Of a DNA stretch of 64,000 nt, positions 52,556 through 62,952 are shown piece by piece; position 1 is the first letter of the stretch; every line of letters starts with the position of its first letter. The notes below the pieces were generated by a model, which was not told the origin of the DNA, ran no database searches, and was given only the letters and a program-made list of their open reading frames with translations. The position numbers and the translations under genes were made by a program. This stretch comes from Syncephalis fuscata (Eukaryota > Zoopagomycota > Zoopagomycetes > Zoopagales > Piptocephalidaceae), in NCBI GenBank assembly GCA_025786725.1, contig JAHLTZ010000039.1, forward strand, positions 1-64,000, written 5' to 3'.

Positions 52556-53549
52556 ATGTTGTCGCGTTCATTGATTACTCGTTCAGTACGCGCCGTTACG
52601 GCCATCAAGCCTCGTTGCATTGTTAACTCAGGACAGTGTAAGTAGTGCTGTACTACAATCTACTAGAATACTTTGCTTTATTAACACGGATAGTGTAGTT
52701 GTTGCAAGATCGATTAGTACTACTAGATCCCTTGCTCAATCAACACCAACCGCTTCAGACAATGATCGAGGTATTTAATACATATACATATACATATATA
52801 TATATATTAATATTTGTATTATAGCACCGGATGCTCCTTGTTCTGTGCCACAGCCATATCATGAGGCAGGCATTACTGAACAAATGGAAGCATATGGTGC
52901 TTATTTAATGAGTGTTCTTCCAAAGTTTATTCAAGAATATCAAGTCTATAAGGATGAACTAACCTTATGTGTGGCCCCATCCGCACTACGTCCAGTACTT
53001 CACTTTCTACGAGACCATACACCGGCTCAGTTTAAACAGCTACAGGATATTTGTGGTGTTGACTATCCATCGCGTGAATATCGATTTGAATCGGTCTACA
53101 ATATGCTTAGTGTACAGCACAATGCCCGTATTCGTGTCAAGACGTATACCGATGAAGTAACGCCCATTCCATCGGCTGTGCCATTGTTTAATGGTGCCAA
53201 TTGGTTTGAACGTGAGACGTGGGACATGTACGGCATCTACTATGAAGGCCATCCAGATCTACGTCGTATCTTGACTGATTATGGCTTTGAAGGCTATCCT
53301 CTACGTAAGGATTTCCCATTAAGTGGCTACACAGAATTACGCTATGACGAGGAAAAGAAGCGCGTTGTATCGGAACCTGTTGAATTGACCCAAGCATTCC
53401 GTAACTTCAACGATCCTTCACCTTGGGAACAAGTGGGTAAGTAATAGACACATTGATATAACATGTGTATTATAATGATGATATGATTGATTTAAATCTT
53501 TATATGAATAGGTGCCGGTAAGGATCCCCTCCCATCGGATAAAGAGTAA
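52556..53549 (+). CDS. NDUFS3: NADH:ubiquinone oxidoreductase 30-kDa subunit (NDUFS3)
   Basis: Four exons. The first (52556 to about 52638) encodes a mitochondrial presequence ([18 protein letters not shown]), a second small exon ends near 52770, and the large exon from 52824 gives the whole NuoC domain: [49 protein letters not shown] and [20 protein letters not shown]. The last exon gives [10 protein letters not shown] and stop. The motif [22 protein letters not shown] is diagnostic for the family. Its presence shows a complex I-bearing organism and excludes Saccharomyces-like yeasts. The reading frame is intact. Confidence 0.95.
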
Positions 53550-53925
53550 TAAAGCATCAACTGTTATTGAAGTTGATATAGGTCATAACAATAAATGAAT
53601 AGAAATATAAAATGTACTGGTCAATGGTAAATGGTAGAGTGGAATGATGGTGTAAAGTCAAGTCAAGAAAATAGTAATATAGTAAGAAGTTAAAGCGAGT
53701 GGATGAATCGATGAGTGGACAAGGTATATTAGATACTATTGTACATCATAAAGATATGCTTGAGTGGATTCTGTTGAATCGTGTGTGTGTGTGTTGCCTT
53801 TTGTTTAAATAGCAATGACAATCTAGAATTAGTTATTAATAATGTTACTACTATTATAAATGTAAAGTGTCATCTTATAATGATGATGACAATAATAATA
53901 ATGCGAGTAAAAGGTATTAGTAATA
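53550..53925. other. Convergent 3' spacer
   Basis: The 3' flank of NDUFS3 and of the minus-strand coiled-coil gene. It is AT-rich with a GTGTGTGTGT run (53781-53792). No gene was seen. Confidence 0.45.
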
Positions 53926-55831
53926 TTAATAGTTAGAATAGAGTGTAAGAGTGTAAACTCTAACACTTTTAATACTATTTTTGACATTAATACCGTTGGA
54001 TGGTGTGGTGGCGGTGGTGGTGGTGGTTGTACCGGGGCCATTACTGTTAGGTGATGGATCACAGTGGCGTGTTTTTACCAAGTCTTTAAGACCGATGGAG
54101 GGACGACGAAGGTCCAATTGTGAACGAGGTGTACGTACAAATGCCATACGGCGTTGACCACCACTCTCTGAACGGGCCATGGCACTGGTAAGTTCATTAT
54201 GCAGTCCATGTTGTTCACTGCCATGAAGATGGTGTCCATGTCCGTTGTGGTGGTGGTAGTCGTGCATTGGTCCATCCATATAATGTGAATGGCTCTACAG
54301 ATCATTGTTATTATTTATTAGCCAGTGTTTGTAGTATGTAAATTAATAGCTTACCACTTGAGTAACACTGCTACTATGATCTGAATGCATATCTGCTTCC
54401 AAATGGGCTTCATTTAAAGAAATGATGGTATTTTGTGCATTGGTCAATAATGCGGTATATTCTTCAATAAGGCCGCTTACGCGCTCCTCTGAGAAGTGCT
54501 GGCGATCGGTTAAAATACTGACATTATCGCGTAATCGTTCCAATTCATTGACCAGCTATATGTATTATTTATATTAAAAGTTGTTTAATTACTAAAATAA
54601 ACTACTTACCCGTGATTGGCTATGGAGCATATCTTTAATGGTCTGTTTTGTTTTTGATAAATGATGTCGATGTGATGAGACGACCGATTCAAACTGGCCT
54701 TGTAAATCGTGTGTTATCTCGCCTGTAGTCGCCATATCACCTTCTAAACCGGCTATATAATGGTAGAATAGTGATACAGAATGAATGCATTAGCACAAAG
54801 GCGAATGCATGCAAGTATATAAATATATCACTTACTGATTCGTTTACTGGCCATATTGAGTCGTCGGTTTGTCTCCTGCAAATCCGAGGACAATTCGTCA
54901 ACACGTCCATTAATCTGCGTCACATCTTTACGAAATGCTTGAAAGTCTTCGCGAAATAGCTCTAGCTCGCGGCGGATTTCAGCATTGACACGCGTCACCA
55001 TTTCAAATCGTTCATTTTGCTCTTCGTTACGTTCGCGTTGTTCCTGGGTCCATCGATCCTGTGCGTGGTATTCATAGCAGTCGCCTCCTCCAGCTAGATT
55101 AGTACATTTAATTTATAATCTATTTAATATTAATTTGCTATTTATCAATCAACCTACCTTGCGTTGTGTTTCCGATTCAAAGTGAGAATAGGCACGAAGA
55201 CGGTTTTCAATATGTTGGTTCTTTTTAGCGACAGCAAGTCCTAATCGAGCCGCTAAATGCAGATCACGTTCTTTTTCAAGTACTAATTGGCGCAATGAGT
55301 TGACGTCTTTAATTTCCTCCAATTCGTGCAATTTACGCGACCATTCACTATCTACATATATATATATATGCTCATTATTAATAAATAATCTAATTTAGCT
55401 TAATTTATCTACTAATTACCTGAAAAGCTTGCAGCCAATTGATCCAATTCACACTGTAATAAATCGTCCTCAACGCCAAAAGGCGATGGAAGCGGCGAAG
55501 CCAATGGAAGATTGCTGTTGATAGTTATTGCGTTAAGATGAGCGGGTTTGCCGTTGGTAGAGTCGACGCCGTCACCAGTGCAGTCGAACTCTTCCTGGCT
55601 AGTGCGGATATTATAGGTATGGCTATGATCGATCGACGAATAGTATGATAGATTGGTGGATTCAGCCGAATCAAAGTCAGCTACAGGCAGAGCGTCAGCC
55701 CCAGGTGACGACAACGCTGGCGACGGCGACGACGGTGGCAATACAGGCGAGAGGGAGCGCTAAAGCGTTTATTAGCATGATTTTGGCTGCATATCCACTT
55801 TGCTACTTACCAAAGTATGGATCTCGTTCAT
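53926..55831 (-). CDS. Coiled-coil protein with a CC1-box-like motif (TRAK/BICD-type dynein adaptor candidate)
   Basis: Exon 1 (55831 to about 55811) encodes MNEIHTL and splices in frame to a Ser/Pro-rich exon (RSLSPVLPPSSPSP...). Then come exons predicted as long coiled coil. The exon 55331-55160 contains EKERDLHLAARLGLAVAKKN, which resembles the HAP1/TRAK/BICD N-terminal motif EKDLELAARIGxxLLxxN, the CC1 box that binds dynein light intermediate chain. Further heptads run through 55090-54345 (WTQEQRERNEEQNERFEM, ELERLRDNVSILTD). The C-terminal exon (54295-53926) is His-rich and then basic (LVKTRHCD). The start at 55831 is chosen because it is the first ATG joined in frame. Adaptor function is inferred from one motif plus coiled coil. 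Confidence 0.7.
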
Positions 55832-56652
55832 TGGAAGAACTATTGTTATGATGACGACAATAATAAAAAAGAGAAGTTACTTAATTGCGATCAAGTGGGT
55901 AAACTGAACGTCAGCAAAGGAAGCGGAGTAGTATACGGCGAAGAGAGGAAAGTAGCAAGCTTGCCGTTAAGAAGAGGATGGCGCAAAAGGAGAGGGAATT
56001 GAGCCGCAATCTCTTAGATACACCCCACAACAATGCTTGTGTCGACGGATATATGCAACTGAGTGGCTATTGCCTCGCTACGACACACGTTCGTATGCCT
56101 GCACTCTGCTGGCCAATACTGAATAGATGTACTACCGCCGTCGTTGTTAAAAGAGATTGGAGAGGAAAAGATGACTTTGAAGGGGAAGATGTGCTTGGCA
56201 AAAAGTTTTTAAGGCAAACTTCGTTGAATGAACGACGCAGGGAGCGCACGTGCTCTTTCCGAATAAAAGGCAGATAATAAAAGATAGCCAACAAGCGGCA
56301 AGTATCAAAGGTGCGTGTGTGTGTGTTTGTGTGCGTAGAATTGGTAACTGGGCTGTTTGGTAAAGATAAGAGCGGGACAGTAATAATAGCCGGGTTATTG
56401 TGATCGTTGTGGTCTACGGAGAAGACCACGAACAAGTTAAATTGAGTAAATAAACGGGAGTAAACGTATTAACGCAGTCAATGGATAAAACAAATACGAA
56501 ACAATAAATATCTTAGTAGTAAAAGTAAATAAAGAATGAAAGCAGCAGTAGGATAGAAAGTAAGAATAACAACAAAAGGCGTAGAAGCAAATTACTAGAA
56601 GCAGTCAGAATAAAGGAAGAAAGAAAGTGTGTACATTGACATTAAATGCAAT
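55832..56652. promoter_or_regulatory. Upstream region of the coiled-coil gene
   Basis: It is less AT-rich than the flanks and carries overlapping ORFs on both strands (55978-56277 plus, 56067-56435 minus). Neither has recognisable domains, so both are probably chance. A GTGTGTGTGT run lies at 56312-56333. It is most likely a promoter region. Confidence 0.45.
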
Positions 56653-56790
56653 ATGAATCCATCTATATGCACACTGATAAAGTATTTACTATGGAGTATT
56701 GTTATTGTTCTTGTTGCTAATAACTCAAATAGTGTGAACAATGAAGATCACGTGGATGGCGCATCACTTAAATTGTTACAGCAACAATGA
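56653..56790 (+). CDS. Candidate small secreted peptide
   Basis: A 45-codon ORF. Residues 1-22 form a plausible signal peptide with a strong hydrophobic core (LLWSIVIVLVA), followed by a short polar part rich in Asn, Asp and Gln. There are no cysteines after the leader. It could be the complete product or the first exon of a longer gene, since TTACAG precedes the last codons. No family or paralogue was recognised. Confidence 0.3.
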   Translation: MNPSICTLIKYLLWSIVIVLVANNSNSVNNEDHVDGASLKLLQQQ

Positions 56791-58472
56791 AGCTATAGGC
56801 TAGTGCTGTTGATTTCTTTCTATAGCGATTTTCGTAGTAATCTTTTTGATTGAAGTGGAGTGGATTCGTACCTTCTATTATGCTAATCACTTTATGGTTT
56901 ATTTGTTCTATAACATTGATATTTAGTTTAAATAACATTCATCTTTATTGCACTCGTTACTGTACTACTAATATGTTCTGTGATATACCGTCACTTTGGA
57001 TTGATTGACTTTAGTATTTGTATTCTAATTATTACTTTGCCATTACTGGTTGAACTGTACTTTGACTCCCACATCTGTCCCCAGAGCACAATTCGTTTCA
57101 ATCAGAGCATGCTGTTATGATGCACAACATAGTTATATTACTTTCTATTAAAATATTGTTAATAAATTGATTTGAATAAATAATGTAACATATTATTTGA
57201 TTTCTCTGAAACATTTAAGGCCAATTATTATTGTTGTTGGCCATATGTAGAAAGATTGATCGAATATTAATAGAAGCCATATAATTGCAATTCCATATCG
57301 TTCCTCATTACTTCTGTTGCCTGTTTGTCATATTGCACATCAAACTGTTGTATGATTTATTTCTTTTCTATTTTGTTTCTGTTTACTTGAACCACATTTG
57401 CATATTATAACAATTATATTTAATAATCGCAATTATTTTATTTTTTTATACTTGTAGACCATTTCAACAAAGATATTTAACAATTCAGTGTAAAAAGCCT
57501 TTTATTTTATTAAATGTTATTTCAACTTCAACTAATATCGTAATGTGCATATTTAATTGCATTATTGTATTGATAATTGCACATGAATTAATCAATGTTG
57601 GATGCAATATTATACATGTTATAGTGATAAGTGAATGTTTAATTGTATTTAAAAGTGTTGAAAAGTGAAATGGATAAATAAAAATGTGAGAGTCAAAGTA
57701 CAGTAGCTCCGCTAATTTATAATATTTATACATTTAAACTAGACATTCAATTTATTAAACATAATGATGGGTGGTGAGTGACATTAGGGTCCAAAATACT
57801 CATCATCATAGATTTATTATTCGATATGCATATATACTCTATACACCTATATCGTTAACAACGTATGTCTTTACTATTATATAGCATTCTATTTTTATAG
57901 GTTTCAATTACATATAGCTTGTTATATGAATGAGGTGAACGAGTTGAAACTTATTGATAATAGTGCTAGAATAAAAATAAAATATATTAGTTAGAGCAAG
58001 GCTAGGAAAGTATAGATTAGTATATAAAATGATAAATGTATGGCGAGAAAGCAGAAAAAGTGATATTAAAGCTATAGTGTATATATCTTAATGAATGGAG
58101 TAAGTGTATTAAGATATATAAAGGATAGAATATGTCAATATGTCATAAAATGATACATAATAGTATAGGTATACAAAGCTAATGATTTATATATACTGAA
58201 CATATGCATGCTAGATAATAAATCTATGCTGATTGATGCCATTCACCACCCACTGTCATGTTCAATAGATTGGATGTTATTAAATATTAGTCCTATTTAT
58301 TTATTTATAAGTTATATTTAAAGTTGTTTTATTATGGCTAATAAAGGGAAAAGGCCAAACAATTATATGTTTGTATATTAATATTTAAGCATTTGGTTGG
58401 GTTGGTTGGGTTTTCCTAAAGGTTTATTTCGGAAGAGAGTTGTACAAGTATAGAAAACATTTGAGCTTGAGT
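56791..58472. other. Gene-free AT-rich stretch with repeats
   Basis: No coding gene was recognised. The stretch 57768-58300 holds sequences repeated at 61620-61830, including one inverted copy (see the repeat entries). Confidence 0.5.
57768..58300. repeat. Repeat family copy with internal inverted pair
   Basis: The sequence at 58190-58290 (ATGCATGC...AATAAATCT...CATTCACCACCCA) recurs at 61718-61830 in the same orientation. The segment 57768-57835 contains the reverse complement of the same motif (GGTGGTGAGTGACAT ... AGATTTATTATTCG). So 57768-57835 and 58190-58255 form a diverged inverted repeat separated by about 350 bp. The element is AT-rich, without ORFs, and could be a small non-autonomous mobile element. 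Confidence 0.65.
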
Positions 58473-59485
58473 TTATCGTCGTTTGCGTGCAGTAAATTCT
58501 TCATTTTCCCTGGGTCGTTTGTGTCCTTGTTGGGCTAAATATTTGAATGTTTAAATAAAGTTATGTTAAAAATATTTAATTGTTTACCCATCAATTCCTC
58601 GAATTTGCGTATCATCATTGGAACGCGAATATCCTTTGACTTTGAACGTTTGCGTGGCGGAGGTCGTGGCATGACTCTTTTGAACTCTGTTTGCTTTAAT
58701 ATGCATTTGCATATGGGCTTTTTCTCGTATTCTTCTTTTGCTAGCAATAAAGTATGTTTGTTAGCTATTGTAACTAATAAAAGCGTTTTATTACCTATCA
58801 GTGGCGATCTTTTGCGTTGTAACACGTTTTTGTGATTACAAGTGGACAAAACGGCTTGCTGTGTACTCTTCGGTGCGGCCACTGGCGCCTTGTTTCTATC
58901 ATGAAGAGAGTTTAGCTTAGCGCCAGTAGTATTACTTACCTGTTTGCCCGATCGGCGTGATACTGGTTGCGCTATCGATCGTGATGAACGCGATAAATTA
59001 AAAGAACAACTGTTGTTTTTCTTGCTCTTCAAAGCTTGGTCGGCTTTCTTGTTGTTTGCAACTTGGTCGTCTTTCTTGCTCTTCAAAGCTTGCTTGGCTT
59101 TCTTGTTGTTTGCAACTTGGTCGTCTTCCTTGCTCTTCAAAGCTTGCTTGGCTTTCTTGTTGTTTGCAACTTGGTCGTCTTCCTTGCTCTTCAAAGCTTG
59201 CTTGGCTTTCTTGTTGTTTGCAACTTGGTCGTCTTCCTTGCTCTTCAAAGCTTGCTTGGCTTTCTTGTTGTTTGCAACTTGGTCGTCTTTCTTGCTCTTC
59301 AAAGCTTGCTTGGCTTTCTTGTTGTTTGCAACTTGGTCGTCTTCCTTGCTCTTCAAAGCTTGCTTGGCTTTCTTGTTGTTTGCAACTTGGTCGTCCTCAT
59401 TGCTCTTCACAGTATGGTCCTTGGCAGTACGGCTTCTTGTACGGCCGGCAATAGAGCTGTTGGCGGAGTCGGAGATAGTAACCAT
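58473..59485 (-). CDS. Lysine-rich repeat protein, unknown function
   Basis: Starts at 59485 with MVTISDSANSSIAGRTRSRT. It continues into about seven copies of an 18-residue repeat (KSKEDDQVANNKKAKQAL, with E/K variation) encoded by a 54-bp minisatellite, then a basic Ser-rich part (SRRSGKQ), a KEEYEKKPICKCILKQTEF segment and MPRPPPRKRSKSK. The last exon (58536-58473), joined after GTAAAC...TTTAG, ends ENEEFTARKRR. An in-frame 54-nt intron is likely at about 58741-58794. Another GTAAGT at 58940 lacks a frame-preserving acceptor at normal distance. The basic composition suggests a nuclear, nucleic-acid-binding protein. No family is recognised. Confidence 0.7.
59030..59405 (-). repeat. 54-bp coding minisatellite, about 7 copies
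   Basis: Nearly identical 54-bp units. The small differences are mainly TTCCTTG versus TTTCTTG, giving Glu or Lys. Because 54 is a multiple of three, several frames stay open on the opposite strand, giving false Leu/Phe-rich ORFs. The homogeneity implies recent expansion or gene conversion. Confidence 0.95.
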
Positions 59486-61619
59486 ATTGGTTTTAAGCGT
59501 TCAAATAAGTAAAAGGTGAGAAAATTCTTATGTGCGAGTGTGCAAACAAGTAGGCTGGAGAAGTGAACTAAACAGAAAAGAGAAAAGAAATAACGACTTA
59601 CGTATGCTTTTATATATTGGTAAACAATAAAAATCGGAAGCAGCAGCCGAAATTACCCGTATATTTCAGTTACACAATTCAAACAGTAAGTTGAGCCAAT
59701 TTTCTAAGACCACTAGTTTGCGACAATAAACGTCATTAAACCGGGCAAGATGCGATAGGCAATGCCAATACAAAGCAATTGGCTTTTTTATATTTTAGTG
59801 TAATGTAAAGATATGATTTCAAGGGAAAAGCCGCGACTAATGACGCTCAATCTATTTGCTATTGAGTGTGATTTGACGATGGGCTGATAAGGTTTTGTTT
59901 GAAACTCACTGAAGCCTTTGTCTATTTCAAAGTGACGTTGAGGCATCGTTACAATGAGAAAAACGCGCTATACAATGTTTGGCAGCCTGCTAGTAGAAAT
60001 ATCGTTGTATTTATTGGCTTACAATTGTATTGATTGATGGATTCAATTCATTGGATAATGCTGAGTGCTCGCCTCTGCGCTAAACTTACACACGTGTGCC
60101 TACATAACACATTCCCCATTAAAACACGTAATCTTAATTGCGCCTTTTGATTTTACATTTGTTCTTTAACTAATTGGCAGGTGCATTCCACTATTTCATA
60201 TGTTTGTAAATTACAATGTTTGGTGGAATTCACAGCTTTATATGACACACTGTAACTGCTTGCTTGTGAAGCCATACAATATACAACTGCTCAGCATACT
60301 TTAAGTTGTATAGACGGCTGTAATTAGTCGCGATAATCCATTGCGGTGATCGATCGCACACTGTCAAAGCACTTTAATTTATGCTGTAGACCACTCTGTG
60401 TATTGTATGGTGTGTATGTGTTTATGTATACATGTTCAGGTGTTCGTGTATACATATCACTATTCCTTGCTTGTGGGTGATGTTAAGCAGTTGTCATAAT
60501 GGCATTGTTGTTTTGGCAGTTAAAGTGCCTTTACTGGCACAACTTTGGTTTAAGGTGCTATACTGTTTGTGCCATCTAAGTTGTTATCTTCAACTGCGTA
60601 AAAATGGCGATGTGGTTGTGTTGGCTGTATAATAGCGCAACAGTGTGCTATTGCACTGCTGTTATTGCATTCTAGATTTCTTGTTTGTGTGTAGATGGCC
60701 TAGACGTGGGTATGGGCTCAGCGTTATTGGTTGTTCGTTTCTGTTTATCTAGTCATGTATGTCGCCTGACTGAGTAGTTTCTGATATTGTTTGTGTTATA
60801 AGCAATGGTAAAACAGCAGCCACGGCACATCGTGATTATGATAGCTGAAGACCGTATAGACCGACGCTGATGGGCGGGAGTTTAGGCCATCAACATATCA
60901 AATAAACACTGTTTAGCATTGCATTCTATTATGATTGCGTTTAAGCTATGTTGAATTTTGCTAGATGTTTATTTAGATTTATCAACAAGCTAATATGATG
61001 ATCATTACAAAGTTAAATAATACTAAACTTTGTTAATTAGCTGCCAATACTAAATAACATACATTGACAAATGTTTACTATATTTGTAATTATAGATACG
61101 ATATTGGTGTGCATAAACTATACTAACTAGCAAACCATTGACTATTTCACAATCTGATATAGCCGTTGTTGTAGACTCGCTGCTTTTTGTCTTTATTTTC
61201 TATTTATATCGTATACTTGGCTGTAAGCTAATAAAATGAGGTAAACTCAGTTGAATAGTCAAAGAAAGTGCATGGATATTGATGATGAAGTATAATGTAT
61301 GTATATATGTATATGACAAAGTGAATCAATTTGAAATTTACGAATAATATAATTAATTATGAAAAGCAATTTTATAGTAAAACGTGAAATGTCATGAATG
61401 AATGAGCAAAAGGACAATGCATGAATAATGCTAGTAAAATTATAGTTTGCGTGGCTAAGTGAGCACAATAAATTGCAATTTATAACAGATACAGCTGGCG
61501 ATAAATAAATGATATTTATTAATCTTATGTAATCAGTAAACGATAGAATGATCTACAGTAGAATGAATATACAATAATAAAGGCCCGGATAGTTATGTTA
61601 AGTTATTGTGTATGCAACG

Positions 61620-61830
61620 CAATGAGTGAAATAAGTGAAGTGTATTAAAATATATAAAGAATAGATTTATATATAGTGGTCTGGATATACAGCAGAAATG
61701 ATATATGTATACTGAATATATGCGTACTGGATAATAAATCTACAGTAATGAGTATTTTGATGATTGATGTCATTCACCACCCATCATCATGTTTAATAGA
61801 TTGGGCGTTATTAAATATTAGCCATTTGAC
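61620..61830. repeat. Second copy of the 58-kb repeat
   Basis: It shares the order GTGTATTAA-ATATATAAAG-AATA, then ATAATAAATCTA and GTCATTCACCACCCA, with 58070-58300 in the same orientation, interrupted by small indels. No ORF is present. Confidence 0.7.
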
Positions 61831-61948
61831 CACCAAACTATTTTAATTTATTAGCAAATTGCTTAATGTTAATAAATCGATGATATATTCTTAAAATGAA
61901 CAGTGCTAATGTAGTTGTATTAAATGTAGCTAACTTTAATGTGTTTAT

Positions 61949-61980
61949 TTATTTAGTTTATTAATTAATAAACTAAATAA
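61949..61980. other. 32-bp perfect palindrome
   Basis: Positions 61949-61964 are the exact reverse complement of 61965-61980, centred on TTAATTAA, with no spacer. It lies about 120 bp upstream of the thymidylate kinase start. It could be a dimeric factor site, a cruciform or part of the terminus of a small element. Confidence 0.75.
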
Positions 61981-62098
61981 GATGTATGATAACAATATCC
62001 AAAAAGGTATGGGTTGAAAGTGAAATAGCTTCGCCTTTTTTGCCAGCACTTGCGTCTTTTATTGAATTACTTACCAATCTACTAGTATTGCCAATAAT

Positions 62099-62940
62099 AT
62101 GCTGCGTGGTGTCTTTATCCTATTTGAGGGAGGGGATCGAGCTGGTAAATCAACTCAATGTCGTCGTCTAGTAGATCATTTGAATGCCAATGGCATAGTG
62201 GCGCAGCATAGACGTTTCCCAGGTCGGTCTTTGTGGTTGGCATGGCCACTCATGCTACCTAGCAATTAGACAGAATACTAATTCCTTTACTATGAATAGA
62301 TAGAACGACAACGATTGGTAAAATGATTGATGCCTACCTTGCGGGCAGTACACAGCTTGATGATCGGGCTATCCATTTGCTATTTTCGGCCAATCGATGG
62401 GAGGCAGTGTAAGTAGAAACGGCGATAGCTAGAAACGGTATTTAATACCAATTTAATTAGAGCAAATATGAAAGCGGATTTGCAAAAGGGCATTACATTG
62501 GTTGTAGATCGATATGCTTATTCAGGTGTAGCATTCTCAGCTGCTAAGGTAATAAGGCAATAATTGTAATCATTAAGTGTACTTATAAACACTATTTATT
62601 ACCATAGGGCCTATCTTTATCGTGGTGTAAACAACCGGATGTTGGATTATTACGACCAGATCTTGTTTGTTTACTTGATATGCCGGTTGAAAAGGCGGCT
62701 CTTCGAGGTGATTTTGGCCAAGAGCGCTATGAACGAGTAGAGTTGCAAGAGCGTGTTCGTACTTATTTCAGTCAGCTACGCGAGCCTAGCTGGCTTGTAC
62801 TTAATGCAACAGAGAGTATTGAGTCGTTGCATGAAACAATAGTAGAACATGCAATGAAAACACAAGCCGTTTGTAAAAATATGCCAATTTACGAAGATTT
62901 ATGGCAAACAGAAGAGCATGACGCAGATAAAGTAAAATAA
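62099..62940 (+). CDS. CDC8: Thymidylate kinase (dTMP kinase)
   Basis: Four exons encode the enzyme that makes dTDP from dTMP with ATP. The first exon (62099 to about 62221) gives [20 protein letters not shown], with the P-loop GGDRAGKST. The second gives [14 protein letters not shown] and [11 protein letters not shown]. The third gives [17 protein letters not shown], the DR(Y/F) motif that contacts the nucleotide. The last gives [19 protein letters not shown] and the RYE (lid) segment [11 protein letters not shown]. The DRAG P-loop is of the eukaryotic type. The start was chosen because the family usually begins one or two residues before RG. Stop at 62940, only 12 bp from the stop of the convergent gene. 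Confidence 0.94.
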
Positions 62941-62952
62941 ATATGTTATTTA

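Larger units (their letters stand above)
59486..62098. other. Gene-free stretch upstream of thymidylate kinase
   Basis: No convincing gene. Short ORFs at 60432-60632 (plus) and 61259-61468 (minus) have no domain and no splice context. The region includes a repeat copy at 61620-61830 and a 32-bp palindrome at 61949-61980. Confidence 0.5.

Noticed and set aside
55978-56435. Overlapping ORFs on both strands upstream of the coiled-coil gene
   Set aside because: Neither has a domain, signal peptide or splice sites. The lower AT content of this promoter region makes chance ORFs likelier.
59036-59519. Three overlapping plus-strand Leu/Phe-rich ORFs
   Set aside because: They are shadows of the 54-bp coding minisatellite of the minus-strand gene, kept open because 54 is divisible by three.
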